Shown piece by piece: positions 36,928-45,702 of a stretch of DNA of 64,000 nucleotides. The position numbers and the translations under genes are program-made. Origin of the DNA: Bog-375 sp049587755. Lineage in GTDB: Bacteria > Acidobacteriota > Terriglobia > Bryobacterales > Bryobacteraceae. The stretch covers positions 28,741-92,740 of the forward strand of contig JBAVEN010000020.1 in assembly GCA_049587755.1 (NCBI GenBank), read 5' to 3'. A model generated the notes under the pieces. It was not told where the DNA came from and searched no databases. It saw only the letters and a list, made by a program, of their open reading frames with translations. The first letter of the stretch is position 1. Each line of letters begins with the position of its first letter.

Positions 36928-37410
36928 TTATGCCCTGCCTGGGCGGGCATGCCCGGCCCCTGCCTCTTTGAATGCTCTTTCAATCACTCCCAGTGTGCCT
37001 TCCGTGATTTCCAGCTCCTTCAGGTCGCGCTGGCGTACCCATTCCACACGGCAGGCATCGTCGCCCGCGCGCAGCTCGCCGCCCGTCACGCGGCAAATGT
37101 AATCGATCAATACGTAATGATATTCCGTAGCGCCGCGCGAATCGCGCATGATGCGCTCGAAGATCTCGAACACCTTCACCGGCTTCACTTCCAGGCCGGT
37201 CTCCTCGCGCACTTCGCGGCGCACGGCGGCATCGAGCGACTCTCCGGTTTCCACCGCACCGCCGGGCAGCGACCAAGCACCCTTCAGCGGTTGCTTGCCT
37301 CGCTGCGCCATCAGAATACGGCCGCGGCGGAAGATCAGCGCGCCGACGCCGATCAGCGGCCGCTTGGGATAGCGGCGGTCGTCGGTCTTCCTCCAGCTAG
37401 CGCCGCTCAT
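36928..37410 (-). CDS. NUDIX hydrolase
   Basis: 160 residues from ATG 37410 (MSGASWRKTD). The 23-residue NUDIX box begins at the GGAVETGESL segment and ends with REVREETGLEV, with the metal-binding REVREE core intact. The family hydrolyses nucleoside diphosphates linked to another group (ADP-ribose, dNTPs, NADH). Its start overlaps the end of the upstream lactonase gene by 14 bases, suggesting translational coupling. Confidence 0.9.
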   Translation of the reverse strand: MSGASWRKTDDRRYPKRPLIGVGALIFRRGRILMAQRGKQPLKGAWSLPGGAVETGESLDAAVRREVREETGLEVKPVKVFEIFERIMRDSRGATEYHYVLIDYICRVTGGELRAGDDACRVEWVRQRDLKELEITEGTLGVIERAFKEAGAGHARPGRA

Positions 37411-38284
37411 CGAAACCCGCTCCCTTCGCCCGCATCCGCACTCGATACACTTTGTGCCGTGCGGTGATGAAGAGCGATTGGCCGTCGGCTTCACCGAAGA
37501 CGCAGTTAGAAGGCGCGTCGCTCACCGGGATCGTATCGAGCAACCGTCCGTCGTTGTTGTACACCGCAATCCCGCGCGCGGCCACGTATAGATTGCCCTT
37601 CTCATCCACCCGAATGCCGTCGGGCACGGCGCCGGTGTTCTCGACCAGCGTGCGCTGTTTTGCGGGTTGGCCGTTATGATCCAGGTCAAACGCCAGGATG
37701 CTGCGGTTGTCCGAATCCGAAACGTACAGCACCCGGCCATTGGGCGAAAGCGCGATACCGTTTGGCCTGCCGTCAAGTTTGGCGACGATTTCGAGCGGCC
37801 CCTTAGGTGGGATGTGGTACACGCCGTAGAAATCCAGCTCGCGATGATCGGCCTGGCTGCCAAAAGCGGGGTCGGTGAAGTAGGCATGGCCGTTGCGGCC
37901 CACCACGATGTCGTTCGGCGCGTTCAGGCGCTTGCCTTCCCAGCGGTCGGCGAGCACTTCGATGGCGCCCTTCTTGTCCGTGCGGGTCACCCGCCGGGCC
38001 CTGGTTTCGCAGGTGTACAGGCGGCCCTGGCTGTCGAACGCGTTGCCGGCCGGCCCCTGCACGTTTTCCCGAAAGACCGCGGGAGGCTGCCCCGGAACCC
38101 ACTGGAGCAATTGGTCCGATGGCGTATCGCTGAAAACCAGGAAGCCGTCCTTGGACCAGGCCGGGCCGTCGGTGTAGGTGTAACCCTCCGCCAGCACTTC
38201 TACCGGAAAGCGGCCCGAATCCTGCGCCAGCAGGAGTTGCGCGAAAACCGAGGCCAGCGCGCTCCAATGCGCGAGGCGTTTCAT
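37397..38284 (-). CDS. SMP-30/gluconolactonase-family protein, exported
   Basis: 295 residues. A signal peptide (LAHWSALASVFAQLLLA) precedes a six-bladed propeller of the SMP-30/LRE type: YTDGPAWSKDGFLVFSD, NAPNDIVVGRNGHAYFTDPAFG, RPNGIALSPNGRVLYVSDSDN and GAVPDGIRVDEKGNLYVAARG, with the calcium-binding Glu/Asn/Asp positions in the right blades. The family opens sugar lactones. It lies inside the housekeeping operon without obvious pathway partners. Confidence 0.88.
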   Translation of the reverse strand: MKRLAHWSALASVFAQLLLAQDSGRFPVEVLAEGYTYTDGPAWSKDGFLVFSDTPSDQLLQWVPGQPPAVFRENVQGPAGNAFDSQGRLYTCETRARRVTRTDKKGAIEVLADRWEGKRLNAPNDIVVGRNGHAYFTDPAFGSQADHRELDFYGVYHIPPKGPLEIVAKLDGRPNGIALSPNGRVLYVSDSDNRSILAFDLDHNGQPAKQRTLVENTGAVPDGIRVDEKGNLYVAARGIAVYNNDGRLLDTIPVSDAPSNCVFGEADGQSLFITARHKVYRVRMRAKGAGFDERR

Positions 38285-38303
38285 TTGCCGCCTTCGGCGA
38301 GGC

Positions 38304-38597
38304 TCATTTGGGGACTTTGGCGACGGTGATGTTGTTGATTACCTGCTTGACACCGTTCACTTTTTTCGCCAGTTTGCCGGCCCGATCTTTCTGCCGCTCT
38401 GACTCGGCCGGACCGCTGAGGGTCACCACGCCCTCGTGCACATCTACCTTGAAAGCTCCTCCCTTGGCAACCGGATCGCCGGTGAGTTTGATGCTCACCT
38501 GGTCCCATATCTTATCGTCGCTCACCGCCTTGTCGGCAGCAAAGCAGGCGGCGGCCAACAGAATCAGAGCCATTGAAATAGCGAGTAGTTTAAGCAT
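38304..38597 (-). CDS. BON-domain periplasmic protein
   Basis: 97 residues. ATG 38597 is chosen because GGAG lies 6 bases upstream; ATG 38600 is possible. A signal peptide (LKLLAISMALILLAAACFA) is followed by a single BON domain with VDVHEGVVTLSGPAESERQ and a closing VKQVINNITV. Such small proteins bind phospholipids at the envelope. Its start overlaps the end of era by 8 bases. Confidence 0.85.
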   Translation of the reverse strand: MLKLLAISMALILLAAACFAADKAVSDDKIWDQVSIKLTGDPVAKGGAFKVDVHEGVVTLSGPAESERQKDRAGKLAKKVNGVKQVINNITVAKVPK

Positions 38598-39504
38598 CAT
38601 CGTCTCCGGCCATTGTACGCCAGTCGAGTGCATTCAAGAATGCAGCCTTCTCGCGCCATCCCGGCTGCACGCGCACGTGCAAGTCGAGGTAGATCTTCAC
38701 ACCGAACAGCCGCTCCATCTCCTGCCGCGCCCGCGTGCCGATTCTCTTCAGCATGGCGCCCTTGGTTCCAATGACAATGGCCTTTTGCCCGTCCCTCTCC
38801 ACGCGGATGGTGGCGTAGATGCGCGTGAGCCGCCCGGCTTCTTCCCACCGGTCCACGAGGACCGCAATGGAATGTGGCACCTCCTGGCGCGTGGCATCGA
38901 GAATCTTTTCGCGAATCAGCTCAGCGGCCAGAAACCGCTCCGGCTGATCGGTGATGTGGTCCTCGGGGAAATAGGCCGGACCTTCCGGCAGGTGTTGCAG
39001 AATCACTTTCTTCAACTCGTCGAGGCCCTGGCCCCTGGCGGCTGAAACCGGCATGTAATCGGCGAATTCGAAGGCGGCGCGATACTCGTCGATCAGCGGC
39101 AGCAGGAGCGACTTGTCCCTAACCAGGTCGATCTTGTTGAGCACCAGCACCACCGGCGCGCGGCTCTTACGGGCCAGATCCAGCGCCTGGCGGTCGTCTC
39201 TAAAATTGGGGCGCGCCGCATCGGCCAGCAGCAACAGCAGGTCGCGTTCCTCCACCGCTGCCCGCACCTCGTCCATGAGGCGCTTGTTGAGGGGTGTATC
39301 GGCGCGGTGAATGCCCGGCGTGTCCAGAAACACAATTTGCGCCCCTGGCATGGTGAGCACGCCCTGAATCGACGTGCGCGTGGTTTGCGGCTTGTCGGCG
39401 ACAATCGCCAACTTCTGCCCCACCAGGGCGTTGAGCAGCGTCGATTTGCCGACGTTGGGCCGCCCGATCAGGGAAACGAATCCGGACCGGAACGGGTCAC
39501 TCAT
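38590..39504 (-). CDS. era: GTPase Era
   Basis: 304 residues. The N-terminal GTPase has G1 GRPNVGKST, G2 region TTRTSIQG, G3 DTPG and G4 NKID; the C-terminal KH domain has the IRVERDGQKAIVIGTKGAMLKRIG pattern with its GxKG loop. Era binds the 3' end of 16S rRNA and assists 30S maturation. It overlaps the corC-like gene by 8 bases and sits downstream of ybeY, the common bacterial arrangement. Confidence 0.97.
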   Translation of the reverse strand: MSDPFRSGFVSLIGRPNVGKSTLLNALVGQKLAIVADKPQTTRTSIQGVLTMPGAQIVFLDTPGIHRADTPLNKRLMDEVRAAVEERDLLLLLADAARPNFRDDRQALDLARKSRAPVVLVLNKIDLVRDKSLLLPLIDEYRAAFEFADYMPVSAARGQGLDELKKVILQHLPEGPAYFPEDHITDQPERFLAAELIREKILDATRQEVPHSIAVLVDRWEEAGRLTRIYATIRVERDGQKAIVIGTKGAMLKRIGTRARQEMERLFGVKIYLDLHVRVQPGWREKAAFLNALDWRTMAGDDDA

Positions 39505-40762
39505 GCGTCACCGCCTGCGATTTGCTGATGCGAACCTGCTCCACGCGCCACTCGTCGGAGGCCAGCACTTCCACGCGAATGCCGTCGCGGTCCACCAGCT
39601 CGCCGGCCTTCGGCACCCGCCCCAGCCACTCGCTCACCAGGCCGCCCACGGTGGTCGATTCGACGTCCTCCTCGCGGTGGAACGATTCGAACAAGTCGGC
39701 CACGCGGTCCAGATCGAAATTGCCGGCCACGATGAAACCGCCGTGCCCGTCCTCCAGCACGTCCGTGCTCGGCTCGTGCTCGTCGCGGATCTCGCCGATG
39801 ATCACTTCGAGCAGATCCTCCATGGTCGCCAGGCCCGCGGTGTTGCCGTATTCGTCGACCACGATCACCATGTGCGTGTTCTCCTGCTGCATGTGGCGCA
39901 TCAGGTCGCTCACTGGCTTGGTCTCGGGCACGAAGGGAATGGGGCGCACCAGTTCCCGCACCAGGCGCTTGGTGCGCTCTTCCTCTTCCAGCTCGAACAT
40001 ATCGCGCACGTGAACGAAGCCGGTGATCTGGTCGATGTTCTTCTCGAAAACGGGGATCCGCGAGTACTGTTCGTGGATCACCAGTTGACGGAGCTCTTCG
40101 AGGGTGCCATCGGCCGGGATGGCGATGATCCTGGGCCGCGGCGTCATCACTTCGCGCACCACCTTGTCGCCGAACTCGACCACGGACTGAATCAGCTTGC
40201 GGTCCTGCTCCTCGATCAGTCCTTCCTCCTGGCCGGCGGAAATCAGCGCCTCGATATTCTCTGCGGGGGTGGGCTGCTCCTCGTCGGTCTGAGAATCGTC
40301 CGCCAGGTCAATCAGCGATTGGAAAAAGCTCAGCAGCGCCACGCACGGCCGCGCCACCCAGGCAAGGCCGCGCAGCAGCGAGACGAGCGGCAGCAGCCAG
40401 CGGCCGGAAGTGCGGCGGTAGAGCAGTTGCGGCAGCGCGTAGGCGACGGCTATCATCACCAGCCACACGGCCAGCACCGCCTGCCAGAAGACGGCCGCAT
40501 TCCACGGCTCGCCATCGGCGAACCACGCGAAATAGAAGATGCCCAGCAGCACCAGTAGAGTGTGTTTGATGACCGAAAAGGCGCCCGCGCCATCTTCGGT
40601 CTTCAGGCCGAGCTTGTCCTCCAGCGTGTCTTTGAAGAATTTGAGCGCAGGCAGGTCGCGCGTGCGCAGCCGCATGCTCTCGAGATAGAGAAGCTGCACG
40701 AACGTCACCAGCCCCAGCACGGGGGTGGCAACCAGCGCCGCCAGAATCACCGCCAGAATCAC
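39497..40762 (-). CDS. CNNM/CorC-family transporter (hemolysin-like, CBS pair)
   Basis: 421 residues: an N-terminal membrane part with about four helices (1-130), a pair of CBS domains (about 190-315, starting VREVMTPRPRI and ending EDLLEVIIGEI) and a C-terminal CorC_HlyC domain (about 330-410). These proteins take part in Mg2+ or Co2+ export. It overlaps ybeY by 4 bases and era by 8 bases. Confidence 0.92.
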   Translation of the reverse strand: MILAVILAALVATPVLGLVTFVQLLYLESMRLRTRDLPALKFFKDTLEDKLGLKTEDGAGAFSVIKHTLLVLLGIFYFAWFADGEPWNAAVFWQAVLAVWLVMIAVAYALPQLLYRRTSGRWLLPLVSLLRGLAWVARPCVALLSFFQSLIDLADDSQTDEEQPTPAENIEALISAGQEEGLIEEQDRKLIQSVVEFGDKVVREVMTPRPRIIAIPADGTLEELRQLVIHEQYSRIPVFEKNIDQITGFVHVRDMFELEEEERTKRLVRELVRPIPFVPETKPVSDLMRHMQQENTHMVIVVDEYGNTAGLATMEDLLEVIIGEIRDEHEPSTDVLEDGHGGFIVAGNFDLDRVADLFESFHREEDVESTTVGGLVSEWLGRVPKAGELVDRDGIRVEVLASDEWRVEQVRISKSQAVTHE

Positions 40763-41229
40763 GGCCGCACCCGCTCGATCAGGCCGGCAGGCAGACCGAG
40801 GCGCGCGCGCCAGCGTTTCTCTGCGCGCGCCATCCGCCCGCCGTCGCTCGAGTGATCCCCGCCCAGAAGGTGCAGCAGCCCGTGCAGCATCAGGATGCGG
40901 ATCTCCCGCTCCGTCGAATGTCCGAACCGCCGGGCTTGCGAGCGGGCGCGAGCCAGCGAAATGGCGATGTCGCCGGCGCCGCGCGAATCGGCGCCGGCGT
41001 TGGCCGCGCTATGATCGGCCGGAAACGACAGCACGTCGGTGGTCGAGTCCTTGCCGCGAAACCTAAGGTTCAGCCGCCGCATGTGGGCATCTCCGATGAT
41101 GAGGCAGTCGAACGCGCGGCCACGCGCGACCTGGGCCTGCAGCTTGCGCGCGAATCGGAGCAAGCTGCCCAGGCGTACCTCGGTCTGCCGACTTGAGAAA
41201 CTAACCGTACTGCCTTCGGAAGCGGACAT
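40759..41229 (-). CDS. ybeY: Endoribonuclease YbeY
   Basis: 156 residues with the zinc site H-x3-H-x5-H (HGLLHLLGGDH) and the preceding LNLRFRGKDSTTDVLSFP strand that defines the family. YbeY matures the 3' end of 16S rRNA. It lies between phoH and corC, the classical order. The C-terminal region is slightly extended with an Arg-rich tail. Confidence 0.95.
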   Translation of the reverse strand: MSASEGSTVSFSSRQTEVRLGSLLRFARKLQAQVARGRAFDCLIIGDAHMRRLNLRFRGKDSTTDVLSFPADHSAANAGADSRGAGDIAISLARARSQARRFGHSTEREIRILMLHGLLHLLGGDHSSDGGRMARAEKRWRARLGLPAGLIERVRP

Positions 41230-41237
41230 GGGGGCGC

Positions 41238-42311
41238 TCAGGCGCGTGGCGCGGTCTCGTTTGGAGCGAGCGCGCCTTCCGGAGCAGGCGTGGCCTCCGC
41301 GGCAGGTTCGGAGAGCTTCAAAGTGAGCTGCCGGCCGGCGCCGATGGTCTCGTTGTAGCGTTCGTAGGCCCTGACGATGCGCTGCACCAGCGCGTGCCTG
41401 ACCACGTCGCGCTCGTCGAACGGCACGAAGCTGATGCCTTCGACTCCCCTAAGCACTTCCATGGCGTCGATCAACCCGCTGCGGCGGCCGTTCGGCAAAT
41501 CGATTTGGGTGATGTCGCCGTTCACCACCATCTTGGAATTGAATCCCTGACGCGTCAGCACCATCTTCATCTGTTCCGAAGTGCTGTTCTGCGCCTCGTC
41601 CAGAATGATGAAGCTGTCATTCAGCGTGCGGCCGCGCATGAACGCAATGGGCGCGACTTCAATCACGTTGCGCTCCAGCAGCTTTTCGACGCGCTCACTG
41701 TCGAGCATGTCGTAGAGCGCGTCGTAGAGGGGACGCAAATAGGGGTCCACCTTTTCCTGCAGCGTGCCCGGCAGGAATCCCAGGCGCTCGCCGGCTTCCA
41801 CCGCCGGCCGCGTGAGGATGATGCGCGCCACGGATTTGTTCATCAGCGCCGAAATGCCCATCGCCACCGCGAGGTAGGTCTTCCCGGTGCCGGCTGGACC
41901 GATCCCGAACACCAGGTCGTTGCGCTCGATGGCTTCCAGGTATCGCCGCTGGTTCACCGATTTCGGCGCCAGCATCTTCTTGCCGAAACTGCGCTGCTTG
42001 CCGCTGCGGACCAAAGCCCGCAGGGACACCTCGGAGTCGATCGTCACCACTCGCAGGTAGCTGTTCAGGTCGCCGTTATTGAAAATATGGCCTTCTCGCA
42101 CCAGCGCGTTGTAATCCTCCAGGATGTTCTCCGCGCGGCTGACGTTCTCCGCCGCGCCTTCGATTTCGATGTTGTTGTCGACCAACTGGGTGTGGACGCT
42201 CAACCCGGCTTCGATCAACCGGATGTTCTCATCGCGGGTGCCGAACAGATCCTCGACGCCTTTTTGAATGCACACGCTAGCTTTCATGCGGTGGGTGACT
42301 GGTACCTCCAT
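41238..42311 (-). CDS. phoH: PhoH-family ATPase
   Basis: About 357 residues from ATG 42311 (MEVPVTHRMK); ATG 42287 is an alternative, as the ribosome site is weak for both. After an N-terminal KH-like region comes the ATPase with GPAGTGKT, ILDEAQN, TLQEKVDPYLRPLYD and VVNGDITQIDLP. The family is an ATP-binding RNA-associated protein. It is the promoter-proximal gene of the mutS2 operon. Confidence 0.93.
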   Translation of the reverse strand: MEVPVTHRMKASVCIQKGVEDLFGTRDENIRLIEAGLSVHTQLVDNNIEIEGAAENVSRAENILEDYNALVREGHIFNNGDLNSYLRVVTIDSEVSLRALVRSGKQRSFGKKMLAPKSVNQRRYLEAIERNDLVFGIGPAGTGKTYLAVAMGISALMNKSVARIILTRPAVEAGERLGFLPGTLQEKVDPYLRPLYDALYDMLDSERVEKLLERNVIEVAPIAFMRGRTLNDSFIILDEAQNSTSEQMKMVLTRQGFNSKMVVNGDITQIDLPNGRRSGLIDAMEVLRGVEGISFVPFDERDVVRHALVQRIVRAYERYNETIGAGRQLTLKLSEPAAEATPAPEGALAPNETAPRA

Positions 42312-42476
42312 GGGAAAAACAAGGACAAGAAGAGAGATTCCGATGGAAACTGCTCGGACTTTCGACGGCCCAATTCTGCGGGCGGCACGAAAACCATCTA
42401 TTTCAATTATACCCAAAGGTCAAGTGTCGCGTTGCTCGCGGGTTTCGTGCGCTTCGATTGGTCTCACCCCTTAGAT

Positions 42477-42770
42477 CTAATAGCTGAGCGTGCCGCTGCG
42501 CGGTTCCTCTTCCGGGTTGGGCAGGTAGAGCGTTTTGCAGTGCTCGCAGCGGTAGATTTCCGCGTCGGCGCCGAACTTCCGCTTGACTTCGTCCCCAAAG
42601 AAATACCAGCGCTTGAGGTGCCCGGCGCAAAGCTTGCCTTTGGCGTCCTTCTCGCCGCAGGCGCGCATACGGGGAAGGCGGAGCTTCACCTTGGTCCCGT
42701 CGCTGAGCGTGTCCACCAGTTCGGCTACCGGTGCCGGCTTGTCGGAAGGGGTGTATTTCGGATTTGCCAT
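42477..42770 (-). CDS. Small zinc-binding protein of unknown function
   Basis: 97 residues from ATG 42770 (MANPKYTPSD); the upstream extension to 42863 is unlikely. Cys/His pairs CGEKDAKGKLCAGH and CEHCKTLYLP could bind one zinc. It is oriented with the phoH operon and lies 165 bases upstream of phoH, so it could be transcribed with it. Confidence 0.6.
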   Translation of the reverse strand: MANPKYTPSDKPAPVAELVDTLSDGTKVKLRLPRMRACGEKDAKGKLCAGHLKRWYFFGDEVKRKFGADAEIYRCEHCKTLYLPNPEEEPRSGTLSY

Positions 42771-42916
42771 GGGAGAACGACCAATATAGCATTCGGAAAC
42801 CCTCCCACTCTCTTCATAACCCGCTCTTATACCGATATAAAAAGTGTTGAAGGTCTCTTTCACTGGATTTATAATGATTGTGAGCTTGTAGACACCTCCT
42901 CTAGGTGGTGCATAGT

Positions 42917-44233
42917 ATGAACCAGCTATCTGATTATAAACAAAGGATTACCACAGCGGAACATGCGGTCGAATTGGTCCACTCTGGCGACCGGATCTGG
43001 GTGCAGCAAGGGTGTGGCGTCCCGGTCACGCTGCTCGACGCACTGGTGGAACGCGCCGATGAGCTGCGGGATGTCGAGATGTGCCATATGTTGACTCTGA
43101 GTACCCTGGCTTACACCCGGCTGGAATTCGCCGGCCACTTCCGGCACAACGGCCTGTTCCTGGGCGGCAATGTAAGGGAAGCGGTGGCGGAGGGCCGCGG
43201 CGACTACACGCCGATCTGTCTGAGCGAGATTGAAGGCCTTTTCGAACACCAGTTGCCGATCGACGTCGCATTTGTGCAAGTGTGCCCGCCCGATGAGCAC
43301 GGTTTCGTCAGCCTGTGTGTGGGCGCGGACTGCACCTTGACGGCGGCGCGGCGGGCACGCATTGTGGTGGCGGAGATGAACGAGCGCGCGCCGCGCACAC
43401 TGGGAGACGCGTTCCTGCATCTCAGCCAGATTACGGCCCTGGTCCCCACCTCCCGGCCGCTGGTGGAACTCCATCCGGAACCGCCGACGGAGGCGCACGC
43501 GCGCATCGCGGAGCACGTGGCGGCGCTGGTGCCCGATGGCGCCACGCTGCAGATGGGAATCGGCGGCATTCCCAATGCGGTGGTGGCCCGTCTCACTGGC
43601 CACAAGGATCTGGGCGTTCACAGCGAGATGTGCCCTGACTGTGTTGTGCCGCTGATCGAAGCGGGCGTTATCAACGGCGCGCGCAAAACGCTTCATCCGG
43701 GCAAGGTGGTGGCGGGATTCATTTTTGGATCGCAGGTGCTGTTTGACTTCGTGGACAACAATCCCATGTTCGAGTTTCATCCCACCAGCTACGTCAATGA
43801 TCCATTCGTGATTGCGCAGAACGACAATATGGTTTCGATTAACTCCGCGATTCAGGTGGATCTGACGGGCCAGGTTTGCGCCGATTCGATCGGCACGCGG
43901 CCTTACAGCGGATTCGGCGGGCAGCTTGACTTCGTGCGCGGTGCCGCCCGTTCCAAGGGCGGCAAGCCGATCATTGCGCTGCCGGCCACTGCCTGCAAGG
44001 GAACCGTCTCGCGCATCGTGCCGGTGCTCGACTCCGGCGCCGGCGTCGTGACCTCGCGTGCCGACGTTCATTATGTTGTCACTGAATTCGGGGCGGTCAA
44101 TCTGCACGGAAAAACGCTGCGGCAGCGAGCCGAAGCCCTGATCGGCATTGCCGATCCCCGCTTCCGCGACCAGCTTTACGATTTCGCGGTGCGTTCGAAC
44201 TATCTGGACGCGCGGGCCGCGATGGTGGCGTAA
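42917..44233 (+). CDS. Acetyl-CoA hydrolase/4-hydroxybutyrate CoA-transferase family protein
   Basis: 438 residues from ATG 42917 with an AGGTGG site 7 bases upstream. The N-terminal CoA-transferase lobe has VQQGCGVPV, and the C-terminal lobe has LQMGIGGIPN, GVHSEM with the probable catalytic Glu, and a later GFGGQLDFVRGA motif. These are characteristic of the Cat1/AbfT-type CoA-transferases that move CoA from acetyl-CoA to a carboxylate. No adjacent pathway genes indicate which acid. A CACCT/AGGTG inverted repeat overlaps the ribosome site. Confidence 0.88.
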   Translation: MNQLSDYKQRITTAEHAVELVHSGDRIWVQQGCGVPVTLLDALVERADELRDVEMCHMLTLSTLAYTRLEFAGHFRHNGLFLGGNVREAVAEGRGDYTPICLSEIEGLFEHQLPIDVAFVQVCPPDEHGFVSLCVGADCTLTAARRARIVVAEMNERAPRTLGDAFLHLSQITALVPTSRPLVELHPEPPTEAHARIAEHVAALVPDGATLQMGIGGIPNAVVARLTGHKDLGVHSEMCPDCVVPLIEAGVINGARKTLHPGKVVAGFIFGSQVLFDFVDNNPMFEFHPTSYVNDPFVIAQNDNMVSINSAIQVDLTGQVCADSIGTRPYSGFGGQLDFVRGAARSKGGKPIIALPATACKGTVSRIVPVLDSGAGVVTSRADVHYVVTEFGAVNLHGKTLRQRAEALIGIADPRFRDQLYDFAVRSNYLDARAAMVA

Positions 44234-44285
44234 GACAACGCGCCCGCAAGCGCCTGTTGCCAGGTTAAGACCTGCCCCACCTTGG

Positions 44286-45602
44286 CTACCGTCCCCCGTA
44301 AGCCACGCGCCACACCGTGTTCGATCCGTCGTCGGTGACGATCAGCGATCCGTCTTTGGCCAGCGCCACTCCCACCGGCCGGCCCCACACGTCGCCGGAC
44401 GGTGTCACGAAACCCGTTAGAAGATCTTCGTACTCTCCGGTAGCGTGGCCCTTCTCGAGCGGTACCCGGATCACTTCGTAACCGGTCCGCACCGCCTTGT
44501 TCCACGACCCGTGCTCCGCCGCGAAAATGTCGCCACGATATTCGGCGGGGAACTGAGTCCCTTCGTAGAACGTCATCTCGAGCGACGCGTTGTGCGGCTG
44601 CAACAGCACATCCGGCGTCAGCACCTTGGACTTCAGCTCCGGATGCTTCCCCTGTTGACGCGGATCCCAATGGCCGCCCATATAGAACCAGGGCCACCCA
44701 TAAAATCCGCCGGGTACGATATGAGTGATATAGTCCGGCACCAGGTTGTCGCCCAGACTGTCACGCTCGTTCACCGAGGCCCACAATTCGCCGGTCTCAG
44801 GTTGGATCGCAATCCCCACCGCATTGCGGATTCCCCAGGCGTAGACTTCGAGCCTGGACCCATCGGGCTTCGCCACCAGAATGTCCGCGCGGTGAAATTC
44901 CGCTGGGTTATTGTCCGTATCGTCATCGTTGGAGTGCGATCCGACCGAGATGAACAGCTTGGCGCCGTCCCGGGAAAAAGCCAAATCGCGCGTCCAGTGG
45001 CCGCCTCCCCGAAGGCGCCCGCCACCGGGGATTGCCACCAACATCTCCGGCTTGCCGCTGGCCTTCATGTCGCCGTTGTGATACGGAAAACGCACCACGG
45101 AGTTGGTGTTGCCCACATATAAATACGCGGGATTCGGTCCCGGCGGATAAAAGGCAAGCCCGAACGGCTGCGTCAATCCGGTGGCGTAGACCTCCATTTT
45201 CTCCGCGTGTCCATAAGCGTCGATGCCGCGCAGCACGCGGATCCGGCCGGGCTCGCTCTCCACCACAAACAGATCGCCGTTCGGCGCCGTGCGCACCAGC
45301 CGCGGATTCGTCAGGCCCGTGGCATACTCGGTCACAGTGAAGCCCGGCAGCGCCTGCGGCCAGGCGTTGGCAGGACGCGGCACCAGGTGTGCGCCATTGT
45401 CCACCGCCCGGGTAGCGTACGCTTGCGGCAGATCCGCAATCGTGATCTTCCGCACGGTGCCTGGCTGTTCGTGGCGATAGTCCGTGAACGCCGCCCGCCC
45501 TTCATCGACTTTAGTGTCCGCAGGCAAGGCCGCGTACACGAAGCCGGCGTACAGAACCGCTGCGCACAACGCCGGCACAAGAATCAGTGAGCGTTGAGAC
45601 AT
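44286..45602 (-). CDS. Sorbosone-dehydrogenase/PQQ-glucose-dehydrogenase-like exported protein
   Basis: 438 residues from ATG 45602. A signal peptide (LILVPALCAAVLYAGFVYA) is followed by a beta-propeller with GFTVTEYATGLTNPRLVRTAPNG, DLAFSRDGAKLFISVGS, WGIRNAVGIAIQPETGELWASVNERD and PVGVALAKDGSLIVTDDG. This is the soluble glucose/sorbosone dehydrogenase fold; PQQ binding is likely but not proven. It converges with the CoA-transferase gene. Confidence 0.85.
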   Translation of the reverse strand: MSQRSLILVPALCAAVLYAGFVYAALPADTKVDEGRAAFTDYRHEQPGTVRKITIADLPQAYATRAVDNGAHLVPRPANAWPQALPGFTVTEYATGLTNPRLVRTAPNGDLFVVESEPGRIRVLRGIDAYGHAEKMEVYATGLTQPFGLAFYPPGPNPAYLYVGNTNSVVRFPYHNGDMKASGKPEMLVAIPGGGRLRGGGHWTRDLAFSRDGAKLFISVGSHSNDDDTDNNPAEFHRADILVAKPDGSRLEVYAWGIRNAVGIAIQPETGELWASVNERDSLGDNLVPDYITHIVPGGFYGWPWFYMGGHWDPRQQGKHPELKSKVLTPDVLLQPHNASLEMTFYEGTQFPAEYRGDIFAAEHGSWNKAVRTGYEVIRVPLEKGHATGEYEDLLTGFVTPSGDVWGRPVGVALAKDGSLIVTDDGSNTVWRVAYGGR

Positions 45603-45702
45603 CTGGTGAAGTCCGTCTAAATGGCCAACACTCAGATGATGTCTTGCCTGCGTTCGGCGATTCACCGATACCGCACGCCCGGCGTGACGGCCGCGGCGCG
45701 AG

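Noticed and set aside
42780..42916. Possible riboswitch in the short divergent region
   Set aside because: Only a short CACCT/AGGTG inverted repeat over the ribosome site is visible, too little for a structured aptamer.
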